In this document: positions 10,583 to 18,946 of the stretch, piece after piece
Numbering within the stretch: position 1 is the stretch's first letter
Layout: every line of letters starts with the position of its first letter
NCBI GenBank assembly: GCA_016929135.1
Contig: JAFGJK010000156.1
Coordinates: 127,337-181,436, forward strand
DNA length: 54,100 nt
DNA from: Spirochaetota bacterium
GTDB taxonomy: Bacteria > Spirochaetota > UBA4802 > UBA5550
Direction of reading: 5' to 3'
Made by a program: the position numbers and the translations under genes
Notes under the pieces: generated by a model
What the model was told of the DNA's origin: nothing
The model's input: the letters and a program-made list of their open reading frames with translations, nothing else
The model's database searches: none

Positions 10583-10954
10583 TTATCCGCCGATTGTCAC
10601 GGCATCTGACCATAATTTTTCCAGCTGGTAAAAACCCCGGAGGTCCTCGGTGAATATGTGTATGATGATCTCATCGAAATCGAGAATGATCCAGCCCGAA
10701 TTGAGGTCGGCCTTGTTTCTCGCTGAGCGGTTCCGCGACGCCATGAGCTTCATCACTCCCCTGGCCAGGGACCTGCAGTGGACGTGGGAATTCCCGGTGA
10801 CAATGAGGAAATAGTCAAGGTAGCTGTTGACACCGCGAAGGTCCAGAATGGCGATATTCTCCCCTTTTTTCTCCTCCAGGAGAACCGCGCACTCCCGGAG
10901 GATCGTGATCGAATCGCTTCCGCCGGCATTACTGTTTTTTTGGCTGTTGTTCAC
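10583..10954 (-). CDS. rsfS: Ribosomal silencing factor RsfS
   Basis: RsfS (123 aa) binds L14 and blocks subunit joining under starvation. The core motifs are ENIAILDLRGVNSYLDYFLIVTG, NSHVHCRSLARGVM and the C-terminal SGWIILDFDEIIIHIF. It starts with GTG at 10954, inside the end of the LCP-family gene (26-base overlap), and no later in-frame ATG precedes the conserved core. The order nadD, lytR, rsfS is conserved in Leptospira-like genomes. Confidence 0.93.
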   Translation of the reverse strand: MNNSQKNSNAGGSDSITILRECAVLLEEKKGENIAILDLRGVNSYLDYFLIVTGNSHVHCRSLARGVMKLMASRNRSARNKADLNSGWIILDFDEIIIHIFTEDLRGFYQLEKLWSDAVTIGG

Positions 10955-12044
10955 TGATGTAGTCCTTGCCGATTATTATCATCACGTTGTTAAGCTCGGT
11001 ATTGTCGATGATATGGTATACATGATTGATTCCGGTGATCTCGGATATCTTTTTCACCGCCTCGTAATTGCCCCTGCGATTGATGATCATCGAAAAATCC
11101 TGCTGCTCGTACAGCGATGTGCCGAACTCCAGCACATTGACGCCGTCACGCATCAGTATGTTCCTCATCTTCCGTGCGAGCCCCGGGACGTTTGTCCCGT
11201 TGAGGAGACGGACTTTTATGGTGGGATCGGCCTTTTTATCCAGAATAATGGACTGCAGGAACTCCTTCTCGTAGATGCGATAGCTGATGTCGTCTGTGAT
11301 GTACAGGTCCTTATCGAACCCGCCCGGCAGGAGTGTCGCCATGAGACCACCATCCTGATAGGCGATCCGGCCGAGCTCGTAGAGCTCCTGCGGCAGCAGG
11401 TTCGTCTTCACAGACTTGAACATCTCCTCTATGAAATCGGAGTTGAAGAGATTCCTGTAATGCTCCTTTTTATCGTAGAGACTGAAGAGGATATCGGACA
11501 CGCGATCGTATTTTATATAGATGGAGTTGTCGGGAACGGAATTGATGTACTTGATGATCCTGTCTCCGTCAAAATAATTGACCCCGAACTGCAGCTTCGG
11601 AATATCCTTCGCCTGATCGAGCACGAATAGATCTACACCCTCCAGCAGGTTTACGATCCTCACCACATCGTCGCCGTACAGTTTGACGTAGAAGGGTACG
11701 TTCAGCTTCAGGTCTTCCCTCAAGGTCTCGCGGATCCTGTCGAAATAGATGAAATCGATATTCTCCAGCTTCTCGAAATCACTCCCCCCCATCTTGATCC
11801 TGTACGTCGGGGGCACGAAGGTAATACCGATTTTGTTGTTGATCGGATTCACGCTGACGATTGAAAAAAAGCGGTGCTTGTTGTCATGGTACTTGTTCCC
11901 GCCGGCCACGAGGACGTTTATCATTTTCTTATCCTTGATGAGCTGTTCCACCGCGTTGCGGGTCTTGCAGGAATAGACGTTATAGATGACTCCGATGGCC
12001 ACCAGCGCGCCGATCGATACGATGATAATACGCTTCTTATTCAT
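10929..12044 (-). CDS. LytR-CpsA-Psr family protein with divergent catalytic motifs
   Basis: A 371-aa single-pass protein: membrane helix at about 5-25, an LCP-type domain at about 40-250, and a LytR_C domain at about 280-365 (TIKVRLLNGTNVPGLARKM). LCP proteins attach glycopolymers to peptidoglycan. Here the usual R-S-D-T motif reads HRFFS and the usual S-I-P-R-D motif reads FVPPTYR, so the normal pyrophosphate-binding residues are not evident. The LytR_C part is well conserved. Function in a diderm spirochaete-like cell is uncertain. It overlaps nadD by 4 bases. Confidence 0.75.
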   Translation of the reverse strand: MNKKRIIIVSIGALVAIGVIYNVYSCKTRNAVEQLIKDKKMINVLVAGGNKYHDNKHRFFSIVSVNPINNKIGITFVPPTYRIKMGGSDFEKLENIDFIYFDRIRETLREDLKLNVPFYVKLYGDDVVRIVNLLEGVDLFVLDQAKDIPKLQFGVNYFDGDRIIKYINSVPDNSIYIKYDRVSDILFSLYDKKEHYRNLFNSDFIEEMFKSVKTNLLPQELYELGRIAYQDGGLMATLLPGGFDKDLYITDDISYRIYEKEFLQSIILDKKADPTIKVRLLNGTNVPGLARKMRNILMRDGVNVLEFGTSLYEQQDFSMIINRRGNYEAVKKISEITGINHVYHIIDNTELNNVMIIIGKDYISEQQPKKQ

Positions 12045-12631
12045 GATGTTTGATATAAACCCCTTGAATGTATGTATTCCAGAACACCGTCGGGAACCAT
12101 GTACCTGACGGTGAGCCCGCGCCTGAGCCGCTCCCTGATCTCCGTCGAGCTTATCCCGATCAAGGGATTTCCGGCAAAAAGGAGATCCCGGAACGGAAGG
12201 CTTCCGCGGATTTCTTCGCCCCCCGAACCGCCCGGCCTCTTCAAGACAATGCAGGATACCGATGCCACAAGTTCCCTGTATTCTTTCCAGGTAGCCAGCT
12301 GAAGATACGAATCGAACCCGATTATCAGAAATATCTCCGCGCTTTCAATCGAGGCTCCCAGCGTACGCACCGTGGTGATGGTGTACGACGGTGTTTCGCG
12401 GTCCACCTCAATCCTCGAAAGCTCGAAACCGCTGTTGCCCGATATGGCGATATCGATCATCGCGCACCTGTCGTCCGTTGAAGCGCCGCCTGCGATATCC
12501 TTGTGCACCGGTATCTTTGAAGGGACGAAGAGCAGTCTCTCCAGTCGGTATTCGTCCCTGATAAAATCCGCATTTATTAGATGACCGCTGTGTATCGGGT
12601 TGAAGGTCCCCCCGAAGACGCCGATTCTCAC
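12041..12631 (-). CDS. nadD: Nicotinate-nucleotide adenylyltransferase
   Basis: NadD (196 aa) adenylates nicotinate mononucleotide in NAD synthesis. The nucleotidyltransferase signature GGTFNPIHSGHL stands at residues 7-18. FVPSKIPVHK follows, and the C-terminal ISSTEIRERLRRG is the second phosphate-binding block. It starts with GTG at 12631 behind a GAGGTG ribosome site. It follows proA by 2 bases and overlaps the LCP gene by 4. Confidence 0.95.
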   Translation of the reverse strand: MRIGVFGGTFNPIHSGHLINADFIRDEYRLERLLFVPSKIPVHKDIAGGASTDDRCAMIDIAISGNSGFELSRIEVDRETPSYTITTVRTLGASIESAEIFLIIGFDSYLQLATWKEYRELVASVSCIVLKRPGGSGGEEIRGSLPFRDLLFAGNPLIGISSTEIRERLRRGLTVRYMVPDGVLEYIHSRGLYQTS

Positions 12632-12633
12632 TG

Positions 12634-13884
12634 TTACCGCACCTCTCCGCTGCCGTAGACGACGTATTTCAGGGTGGTGAGTCCCTCCACACCCATGGTC
12701 CCCCGGGCATGCAACTTTTCAGTGGATATCCCCACCTCGGCCCCGAGCCCAAACTCGCCGCCGTCATGGAACCGCGTTGATGAGTTGACGAAGACGGCGG
12801 AGGAATCGACCTCTCGGAGGAACCTCTCGGCATTGAAGTAATCTGCCGTCACGATGGCGTCGGAGTGGCTGGAGCCATGGCGCGCGATGTGCTCCATCGC
12901 CTCATCAATGGACGATACGATCCTGATATTGCATATGAGGTCCAAAAACTCGGTGTCCCAGTCCTCATCCGTCGCCTCCTTGACAACACCGGGGAAGAGG
13001 GATACCATTCTCCCGCACCCCCGCATCTCCACCCTGCACTCTCCCAGGGCACGCACCACCGATTCCTTGTGCGGATAATTGTGATGGATCAGAAGCGTCT
13101 CCATGGCGTTGCACACGCCTGGCCTCTGGACCTTTGCGTTGATTACGATCCTGTTTGCCATCTCCTCGTCTGCGCTGCCGTCGATGAAGACGTGACATAT
13201 GCCCTTGTCGTGCTTGATCACCGGAATCGTCGATTCAGCGGTGACCATCTTGATGAGGCTGTCCCCCCCGCGGGGGATCACCAGATCGATATACCGGTTC
13301 ATCTTCAGCAGCGTCGTCACCAAGGCGTGATCGGTCTTCCGTATGAGCGTAACCGTCGACTCGGGAAAACCGGCGGCTTTCAGTGATTCCTTAACTATGT
13401 CGTGCAGCGCCGAATTGGAATTGAGCGCCTCCCTCCCACCGCGCAGCACCGCTCCGTTCCCGGATTTTATCGCCAGTCCAGCGATGTCCGTAGTCACGTT
13501 CGGCCTCGCCTCGTAAATCACGGCGATCACGCCAATGGGGATGCGCATCTGTCCCACGCGGATTCCCGAGGGCCTGACCCTCATACTCTCGATCCTCCCG
13601 ATGGGATCCTCCAGCATGGCTATCTCCTCGAGGGATACGGCCATGGCATTGATGCGTTCGGGCGTGAGACTGAGCCTGTCGTAGAGGGCGCTGCTCACCC
13701 CCTCCTTTGTGGCGGCCTCAAGGTCCTTCTTGTTCTCCGCGATAAGCCAGTCGGTCCCGCTCCTGAGTCCCTTCGCGATGGCCAGTATCAGAGCATTCCT
13801 TTCCGCAGTCGAGCTCCTGGCAATATGCCGCGAGGCCTGCCGCACCTCGAGGCATAACGATTCAATGTATTCATTATCTTTCAT
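12634..13884 (-). CDS. proA: Gamma-glutamyl phosphate reductase
   Basis: ProA (416 aa) reduces gamma-glutamyl phosphate to glutamate semialdehyde in proline synthesis. Cofactor-binding and catalytic motifs are clear: GVIAVIYEARPNVTTDIA, LRGGREALNSN, DLVIPRGGDSLI and the catalytic cysteine 258 in VQRPGVCNAMETLL. I set the start at 13884, where AGGGGAG stands 6 bases upstream. The frame runs open to a TTG at 13917, but that segment contains an inverted repeat instead of family residues. proB, the partner kinase, is not in this window. Confidence 0.95.
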   Translation of the reverse strand: MKDNEYIESLCLEVRQASRHIARSSTAERNALILAIAKGLRSGTDWLIAENKKDLEAATKEGVSSALYDRLSLTPERINAMAVSLEEIAMLEDPIGRIESMRVRPSGIRVGQMRIPIGVIAVIYEARPNVTTDIAGLAIKSGNGAVLRGGREALNSNSALHDIVKESLKAAGFPESTVTLIRKTDHALVTTLLKMNRYIDLVIPRGGDSLIKMVTAESTIPVIKHDKGICHVFIDGSADEEMANRIVINAKVQRPGVCNAMETLLIHHNYPHKESVVRALGECRVEMRGCGRMVSLFPGVVKEATDEDWDTEFLDLICNIRIVSSIDEAMEHIARHGSSHSDAIVTADYFNAERFLREVDSSAVFVNSSTRFHDGGEFGLGAEVGISTEKLHARGTMGVEGLTTLKYVVYGSGEVR

Positions 13885-13899
13885 CGTGGCTCCCCTGAC

Positions 13900-13915
13900 G
13901 TTGCATACATGCAAC
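13900..13915. repeat. Perfect inverted repeat upstream of proA
   Basis: GTTGCAT-AC-ATGCAAC, two 7-base arms with a 2-base centre, lies 16 bases before the proA start codon. A compact palindrome in the leader is consistent with a dimeric regulator site. With only a 2-base centre it is less likely to be an RNA hairpin. Confidence 0.45.
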
Positions 13916-13928
13916 AACTAGATATCTC

Positions 13929-14426
13929 CTACCTGCCTTGTAAATCATTTTTAATCGAATTTTTTTTTACGAAGTCCCGATAGTGCCGGGGGCTCACACT
14001 GGAGAGCGACTGTAGTATCTGATCGCGGACCGCCCCGGAGGATCCGGGATACGCATCCATCAGGAACTTCGTTACCTGCTCGCTCCCCTCTGAAAATCCC
14101 AGCATCCAGACGATGGTCCTCCGTACCGCGGGTGAACGCTCCAGTGAAAACCGCTCCATCAAGAATGCGTCGTCTCTGTGGCCGTATTCCATGAGCGAAT
14201 AGTATCCGCTCAGTCTCTTCAGTTCGCTCGGGCTGTTGATAAGTGAGTACACCGAAAAGAATTCACCGGCCGGTCGGAATATGAAAAATGCGGTAGCATC
14301 GCTCATGAGCGCCCTGTGGAGCAGTTCCCTACCCATCAGCACGCCCCCCCCGAGACCCATTGACAGCGACAGGAGCACCGCTGACAGGAATCGTATCCAA
14401 AATCTGAGGCTCTCTGATATATACAC
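13929..14426 (-). CDS. Small membrane-anchored helical protein
   Basis: A 165-aa protein that I do not recognise. One membrane helix (about residues 12-31, FLSAVLLSLSMGLGGGVLMG) is followed by helical segments. The pattern of SLERSPAVRRTIVWMLGFSEGSEQVTKFLMDAYPGSSGAVRDQIL, read in shorter pieces, resembles HEAT-like helical pairs. The soluble part is probably outside the cytoplasm, judged by the single N-terminal anchor. It is divergent from gatB and 44 bases upstream of proA, so it may be the first gene of the proA transcript. Confidence 0.6.
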   Translation of the reverse strand: MYISESLRFWIRFLSAVLLSLSMGLGGGVLMGRELLHRALMSDATAFFIFRPAGEFFSVYSLINSPSELKRLSGYYSLMEYGHRDDAFLMERFSLERSPAVRRTIVWMLGFSEGSEQVTKFLMDAYPGSSGAVRDQILQSLSSVSPRHYRDFVKKNSIKNDLQGR

Positions 14427-14453
14427 GATGCTCCCTGGCTCTCTATTAATTGA

Positions 14454-14535
14454 GTGTCTACCATTAAGAACAACACAACCGCCGATGGGTTACAGATCAT
14501 TTTCCTTGACAAAAACGAATGGCGGCGGTAGACAC
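14454..14535. repeat. Spaced inverted repeat in the divergent spacer
   Basis: GTGTCTACC at 14454-14462 and its exact complement GGTAGACAC at 14527-14535 flank 64 bases between the membrane-protein gene and gatB. The right arm overlaps the candidate gatB -10 box. Paired arms of this kind could bind one regulator at both divergent promoters. Confidence 0.4.
14506..14534 (+). promoter_or_regulatory. Candidate gatB-purC promoter
   Basis: TTGACA (14506-14511) and TAGACA (14529-14534) are spaced by 17 bases. A TATAAT at 14537-14542 lies slightly too far from this -35 box but could serve as an alternative -10. The site is about 140 bases before the chosen gatB start, which leaves a long leader in which I see no known riboswitch. 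Confidence 0.45.
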
Positions 14536-14677
14536 GTATAATTGATTACAGGATGGATTTGAGTTCAACAGCATCCTAAAATCAATTAAAAAATGCTTGC
14601 ATCGGGCATTTAATTGGCATTCTCTGCCGTCATCGGGGATGCCCGTATTTTCAGATTCTTTCTTTTTACTGGCGGAT

Positions 14678-16105
14678 ATGGTATTTGAACCGGTAATCGG
14701 ACTCGAAGTCCATGTACAGCTCAACACGGTAACAAAAATCTTCTGTTCCTGTGCCACCAGATTCGGCTCGCCGTCGAATACCCAGACATGCCCTGTCTGC
14801 CTTGGGCTCCCGGGGGTCCTTCCGGTGCTCAACGAGGAGGTACTGCGGAAGGGCGTCTCCGCTGGCCTTGCACTCAATGCCACTATCGCCAATTACAGCA
14901 AATTCGACAGGAAGAACTATTTCTATCCCGACCTGCCCAAGGCCTACCAGATATCACAGTACGACAAACCCATCTGTACAAACGGCTCCATCGAGATCAC
15001 CGTGGAGGGGAAGACTCGGCAGATCGGCATCACCCGCCTCCACCTGGAGGAGGACGCGGGGAAGCTCATCCATGACGAGCGGAACAGGGAGAGGGTCTCC
15101 ATGGTGGACCTGAACCGCGCCGGCGTCCCGCTGGTGGAGATAGTATCCGAACCGGACCTGCGGAGCGGCGACGAAGCGTACGAGTACCTGCAGAAGATAA
15201 AGACGGTGATGAAATACATTGACGCATCCGACGTCAACATGGAGGAAGGGAGCCTGCGGTGCGATGTGAACATCTCGGTGCGCCAGAAGGGGGCCCAGGA
15301 GTTCGGCCAGAAGGTGGAGATCAAGAATCTCAATTCCTTCAAGGCGGTACGGGCCTCCATCAACTACGAAATCGAGCGGCAGATCGCCAGCATCGAATCC
15401 GGAGAGAGGATCCGTCAGGAAACGCGTCTCTGGGACGACGGCAAAAACGTCACCTACAGCATGCGTGAAAAGGAGTTCGCCCACGATTACCGCTACTTTC
15501 CCGAGCCGGACCTCCCGCCGATAGTTCTCACTGACGAGTACATCCAGGGCATCAGGGCATCGCTCCCCGAGCTCCCTGACGACAGGAAGCGCCGTTTTGT
15601 AACTCAGTACGGACTCCCGGAATACGATGCTCGGGTGCTCACCTCGGAGAAGGGGCTGGCGGATTATTTCGAATCTGCGATCGGAGCCGGAAGCGATCCG
15701 AAGCGTGCATCCAACTGGATCATGAGCGAGGTCCTGGCGGTGACCGACGCCGATCACATCCATGAATGCGCCGTGGATCCGGCACGTCTGGCCGGGCTCC
15801 TGCGGCTTATCGAGGAGGGGACCATCAGCGGGAAGATCGCCAAGACGGTCTTTCAGGAGATGCTCACCACCGGAAGGGATGCCGCCGCCATCGTCGAGGA
15901 GAAAGGGTTGATGCAGATCTCGGACCGCGGGGCCATCGAGGCGGTCATCGACAGCGTTATCGCCGCGAACCAGAAATCCGTTGAGGATTACAAAGGCGGC
16001 AAGGAAAAGGCTTTGAAATTTCTGATCGGTCAGATTATGAAAGAGACCAGAGGGGCCGCGAATCCCGCCATGGTCCAGGACCTGCTGCTACAGAAGCTCA
16101 AGTGA
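14678..16105 (+). CDS. gatB: Asp-tRNA(Asn)/Glu-tRNA(Gln) amidotransferase subunit B
   Basis: GatB (475 aa) phosphorylates and amidates mischarged Glu-tRNA(Gln) or Asp-tRNA(Asn), using ammonia from GatA. The N-terminal [13 protein letters not shown] is diagnostic. A zinc-type cysteine set follows ([15 protein letters not shown]), then the kinase-domain block [17 protein letters not shown] and [19 protein letters not shown]. The C-terminal YqeY-like domain ends [16 protein letters not shown] set the start at 14678 by family alignment; the frame is open 27 codons further upstream. gatA and gatC are not in this window. purC follows on the same strand. Confidence 0.96.
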   Translation: MVFEPVIGLEVHVQLNTVTKIFCSCATRFGSPSNTQTCPVCLGLPGVLPVLNEEVLRKGVSAGLALNATIANYSKFDRKNYFYPDLPKAYQISQYDKPICTNGSIEITVEGKTRQIGITRLHLEEDAGKLIHDERNRERVSMVDLNRAGVPLVEIVSEPDLRSGDEAYEYLQKIKTVMKYIDASDVNMEEGSLRCDVNISVRQKGAQEFGQKVEIKNLNSFKAVRASINYEIERQIASIESGERIRQETRLWDDGKNVTYSMREKEFAHDYRYFPEPDLPPIVLTDEYIQGIRASLPELPDDRKRRFVTQYGLPEYDARVLTSEKGLADYFESAIGAGSDPKRASNWIMSEVLAVTDADHIHECAVDPARLAGLLRLIEEGTISGKIAKTVFQEMLTTGRDAAAIVEEKGLMQISDRGAIEAVIDSVIAANQKSVEDYKGGKEKALKFLIGQIMKETRGAANPAMVQDLLLQKLK

Positions 16106-16125
16106 TAGTTCAATATGGAGACAAC

Positions 16126-17016
16126 ATGAAAACATTGACAACGCTTGAAATACCGGAAGCGAAAAAGATATACAGCGGCAAGGTGCGCGATCTCTACGGC
16201 ATCGATGACGACCATATGCTCATCGTATCGACTGACCGGATTTCTGCGTTCGATCATATCTTCCCCAACGGTATTCCCGGAAAAGGGGTCATCCTCAACA
16301 CCATATCGAACCTATGGTTCCGGAATACCCCTTTCATCCCGAACCACGTGGTGGAGACGGAATTTGACAAATTCCCTAAGCCCTTCAGCGAATATCCGGA
16401 GCTGCTGAAGGGGCGTTCGGTTATCGTAAAAAAAACGAAGAGAATTGATTACGAATGCGTCGCCAGGGGGTATATTATAGGAAGCGGGTGGAAGGAGTAC
16501 AAGGAGACCGGGGAGGTGTGCGGTATCCGTCTTCCGGCGGGCCTTGCAATGGCCGCGAAACTCCCCGAGCCGATCTTCACTCCGTCGACGAAAGCGGACG
16601 AGGGGCATGATTTAAACATTTCCTACGGGACTGTCGCCTCGTCATTGGGGGAAACACTGGCATCACAGCTGAAAGAGATGACACTGAAGGTTTACAGCCA
16701 CGCCTATTCGCTGATGGAAAAGGCGGGCATCATTCTTGCCGATACGAAGTTGGAGTTCGGTCTGATGGACGGGAAGCTCATCCTTATCGACGAGGTGCTG
16801 ACGCCTGACAGCTCCCGTTTCTGGGACAAGAGCTCGTATTCGGCGGGCTCCTCCCCGGTGAGCTTCGACAAGCAGTTCATACGTGATTACCTTGACACCA
16901 CAAGCTGGGACAAGAACTCGCCCCCCACGCCGCTGCCTGCAGAGATCGTGGAAAAGACTGCCGAAAAATACCGCGAGATCCTTGCCAGGATACAGGCCCT
17001 TTTTGCCGAAAAGTGA
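16126..17016 (+). CDS. purC: SAICAR synthase
   Basis: PurC (296 aa) joins CAIR and aspartate with ATP to form SAICAR in purine synthesis. Motifs include KIYSGKVRDLYG, VSTDRISAFDHIFPNGIPGKG, the ECVARGYIIGSGWKEY block and LADTKLEFGLMDGKLILIDEVLTPDSSRFW. It is the longer SAICAR synthase form of about 300 residues. I chose the ATG at 16126, preceded by GGAGAC, over the open frame from 16102. It starts 20 bases after gatB. Confidence 0.96.
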   Translation: MKTLTTLEIPEAKKIYSGKVRDLYGIDDDHMLIVSTDRISAFDHIFPNGIPGKGVILNTISNLWFRNTPFIPNHVVETEFDKFPKPFSEYPELLKGRSVIVKKTKRIDYECVARGYIIGSGWKEYKETGEVCGIRLPAGLAMAAKLPEPIFTPSTKADEGHDLNISYGTVASSLGETLASQLKEMTLKVYSHAYSLMEKAGIILADTKLEFGLMDGKLILIDEVLTPDSSRFWDKSSYSAGSSPVSFDKQFIRDYLDTTSWDKNSPPTPLPAEIVEKTAEKYREILARIQALFAEK

Positions 17017-17100
17017 GGGGCGAGAAATTAATGGTTCAGTTATGATCTCCCGGATACGATATTAATAAATGCAGATGAATGTAAATGATGTGGGGTAGCC

Positions 17101-17535
17101 ATGGCTGTGCCGAAGAAATCCGCATACGATGAGTACAAGAAGACACAGGTTACTACCGCCAACCAGGGGAAGCTGATCGTGATGCTCTACGATGGCGCGA
17201 TCAAATTTATCACCATAGCCCTGGAGAACATGGAACCGCAGAAATACGATATCGCCAACAGCAATATCATCAAGGCCCAGGATATCATCACCGAGCTCCT
17301 CCTCTCCCTGAACATGAAAGAGGGGGGTGAGGTTTCCACGAACCTCTTCAATCTGTATATCTATTTCAAGAAAACCCTGCTCGACGCCAACATCAAAAAG
17401 GATCCGGATATCCTGAAGCACGTCCTGAAACTCCTCAAGGAGCTTCGGGAAGCCTGGGACAAGATATCCGCCAGCGAGGCGAAATCCGATAAAAACGACA
17501 TCGGATCCAAGGGTAGCTTCAGCATTGAGGGATGA
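17101..17535 (+). CDS. fliS: Flagellar export chaperone FliS
   Basis: FliS (144 aa) binds the flagellin C-terminus in the cytoplasm and keeps it unpolymerised before export. The family core is visible: YKKTQVTTANQGKLIVMLYDGAIKFI, then NSNIIKAQDIITELLLSLNM and NLFNLYIYFKKTLLDANI. A charged C-terminal tail of about 20 residues extends beyond the usual length. It is followed, with an 11-base overlap, by a small helical protein. No other flagellar gene lies nearby. Confidence 0.93.
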   Translation: MAVPKKSAYDEYKKTQVTTANQGKLIVMLYDGAIKFITIALENMEPQKYDIANSNIIKAQDIITELLLSLNMKEGGEVSTNLFNLYIYFKKTLLDANIKKDPDILKHVLKLLKELREAWDKISASEAKSDKNDIGSKGSFSIEG

Positions 17536-17980
17536 CATCAGGGCCCTCTTCGCCACGCTCCTTCCTCTGTACCGACAGAAGCACCTGCATCTGACACAGA
17601 TGCTCCAAAACGAGCGGGAAATCGCGTTCTCACTGAAATCTGAAAATACCGACAGGGCGCTCGCACTAATAGATAACGACGATGCGAGCATTGATGAGAT
17701 CGATCACCTTGATGCCCTGATCGCCTCTGCCAGGGATTCTATAGCCGCGACGGCCGGCATCGATCGCGACCGGTTCGACGAGTTCTTCGCCGAAACCCGC
17801 GATAGCACCGTGCTCGAGATTCTCGACCTGTGCGGTCTGATCAGATCAATCCTCTCGGAACTGGCAGGAGAGAGGGAGAGGGTCTGTTCACTACTCTCCG
17901 CATCGCTGAAGAGTACGGGGAAAAACATAGAAGAGCTTTCGAGGATCGAACGGATTCGCAGATTGCTGAAGAAGACGTAA
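17525..17980 (+). CDS. Small helical protein paired with FliS
   Basis: A 151-aa, highly charged, probably all-helical protein without signal or membrane segment. Its size, helical make-up and position just after fliS suggest a FlgN- or FliT-like flagellar chaperone, but no diagnostic motif is visible, so this is inference. The TTG at 17525 was chosen because the frame begins there and overlaps the fliS stop, which fits translational coupling. It ends 6 bases before the convergent gene that follows. Confidence 0.6.
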   Translation: MRDDIRALFATLLPLYRQKHLHLTQMLQNEREIAFSLKSENTDRALALIDNDDASIDEIDHLDALIASARDSIAATAGIDRDRFDEFFAETRDSTVLEILDLCGLIRSILSELAGERERVCSLLSASLKSTGKNIEELSRIERIRRLLKKT

Positions 17981-17986
17981 CGGAAG

Positions 17987-18892
17987 TTATATGTCAACAA
18001 TCTGCTTTGTCTTCAGGAGACGATCCCTCTTGCGCACCATCTCATCATAATCGAGCCGATACCGCTTCTTCTTGTAGTATCTGCTGAATATGGAGCGGTA
18101 CGCCTTGGAATTGAAATGCCGCCGCAGGCGCTCCGACACGTAGAATATCTGCTCCGAGGGATCGTACGCCTGTGACTCACCCTTTTTCTCGTCATATACC
18201 GTATCAGTCAGCATTCCCCAGGAGATGTCGAGCATCGAGTGATCGCTCAGATCCCTCAGGATCGCCTGAAGTATCGCCTCGTGGACAGGATTGTAAAACT
18301 TGAATTTCTTGGAATACATGATGGCCCCGTGCATATGATCGGGAATATCCATGAAACCGTCCTTGATGACCTCCCGCGCCACGATATACATCATGTCGAA
18401 GCAGTATTTCAGGATCCCGAGCCCCGGCCTCCTCTGTCCCGGCAACTGCGGCTTGTTCTGATCGAATCTGCTTTTCGGGTTCTGTGCAGAGAGCCACTCG
18501 ATGACCACCATATCATAGGTTTTATTTTCAAAACCCATCTCCAGCAGCTCCTTCTTCGGCGTGAATTTCGTCTCTGATACCCGCAGGTCCAGCAGGAGAT
18601 TGTCGGGGCTTTTATCCGAATAGTAAAGCTTCAGATAATTGATATACGATTCGTCCTGGTCCACATCGATAATGCAGTTATGGAATCCCATTGAATCGAG
18701 GTGATCCGAAAGACCGACCTTCCTGATGATCTTCATCAATTCGTCTGGTGTAAACCGTTTAAGGAAGATTTTCTGACGATGTATCTGCGGAAGATTCCCA
18801 AGGCTTGCCCCGAGATCCAGCGAATCGAGATCGAAGCGGACAGGTTCGAACGAACTGAACGGGCTCTTCCCTTTTTTCAAACAGTGCTCCAC
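17987..18892 (-). CDS. Conserved-looking protein of unknown function
   Basis: A 301-aa soluble protein starting with GTG behind an AGG site. I cannot name the family. The middle carries LLLDLRVSETKF, EWLSAQNPKSRF and QLPGQRRPGLGILKYCFDMM. GFMDIPDHMHGAIMYSKKFKFYNP follows, with a His and a YxxxF-F-P pattern that looks conserved. The order of a hydrophobic strand, a Q-PGLG loop and an amphipathic helix recalls an acetyl-CoA binding (GNAT) fold, but this is only a resemblance. The C-terminus is basic (YYKKKRYRLDYDEMVRKRD). It follows another unrecognised gene by 54 bases. Confidence 0.6.
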   Translation of the reverse strand: MEHCLKKGKSPFSSFEPVRFDLDSLDLGASLGNLPQIHRQKIFLKRFTPDELMKIIRKVGLSDHLDSMGFHNCIIDVDQDESYINYLKLYYSDKSPDNLLLDLRVSETKFTPKKELLEMGFENKTYDMVVIEWLSAQNPKSRFDQNKPQLPGQRRPGLGILKYCFDMMYIVAREVIKDGFMDIPDHMHGAIMYSKKFKFYNPVHEAILQAILRDLSDHSMLDISWGMLTDTVYDEKKGESQAYDPSEQIFYVSERLRRHFNSKAYRSIFSRYYKKKRYRLDYDEMVRKRDRLLKTKQIVDI

Positions 18893-18946
18893 GGACCTGC
18901 GGCAGTATTTTGTCCGCCGAATACCCGGCAGAGTGACATTTTTACA

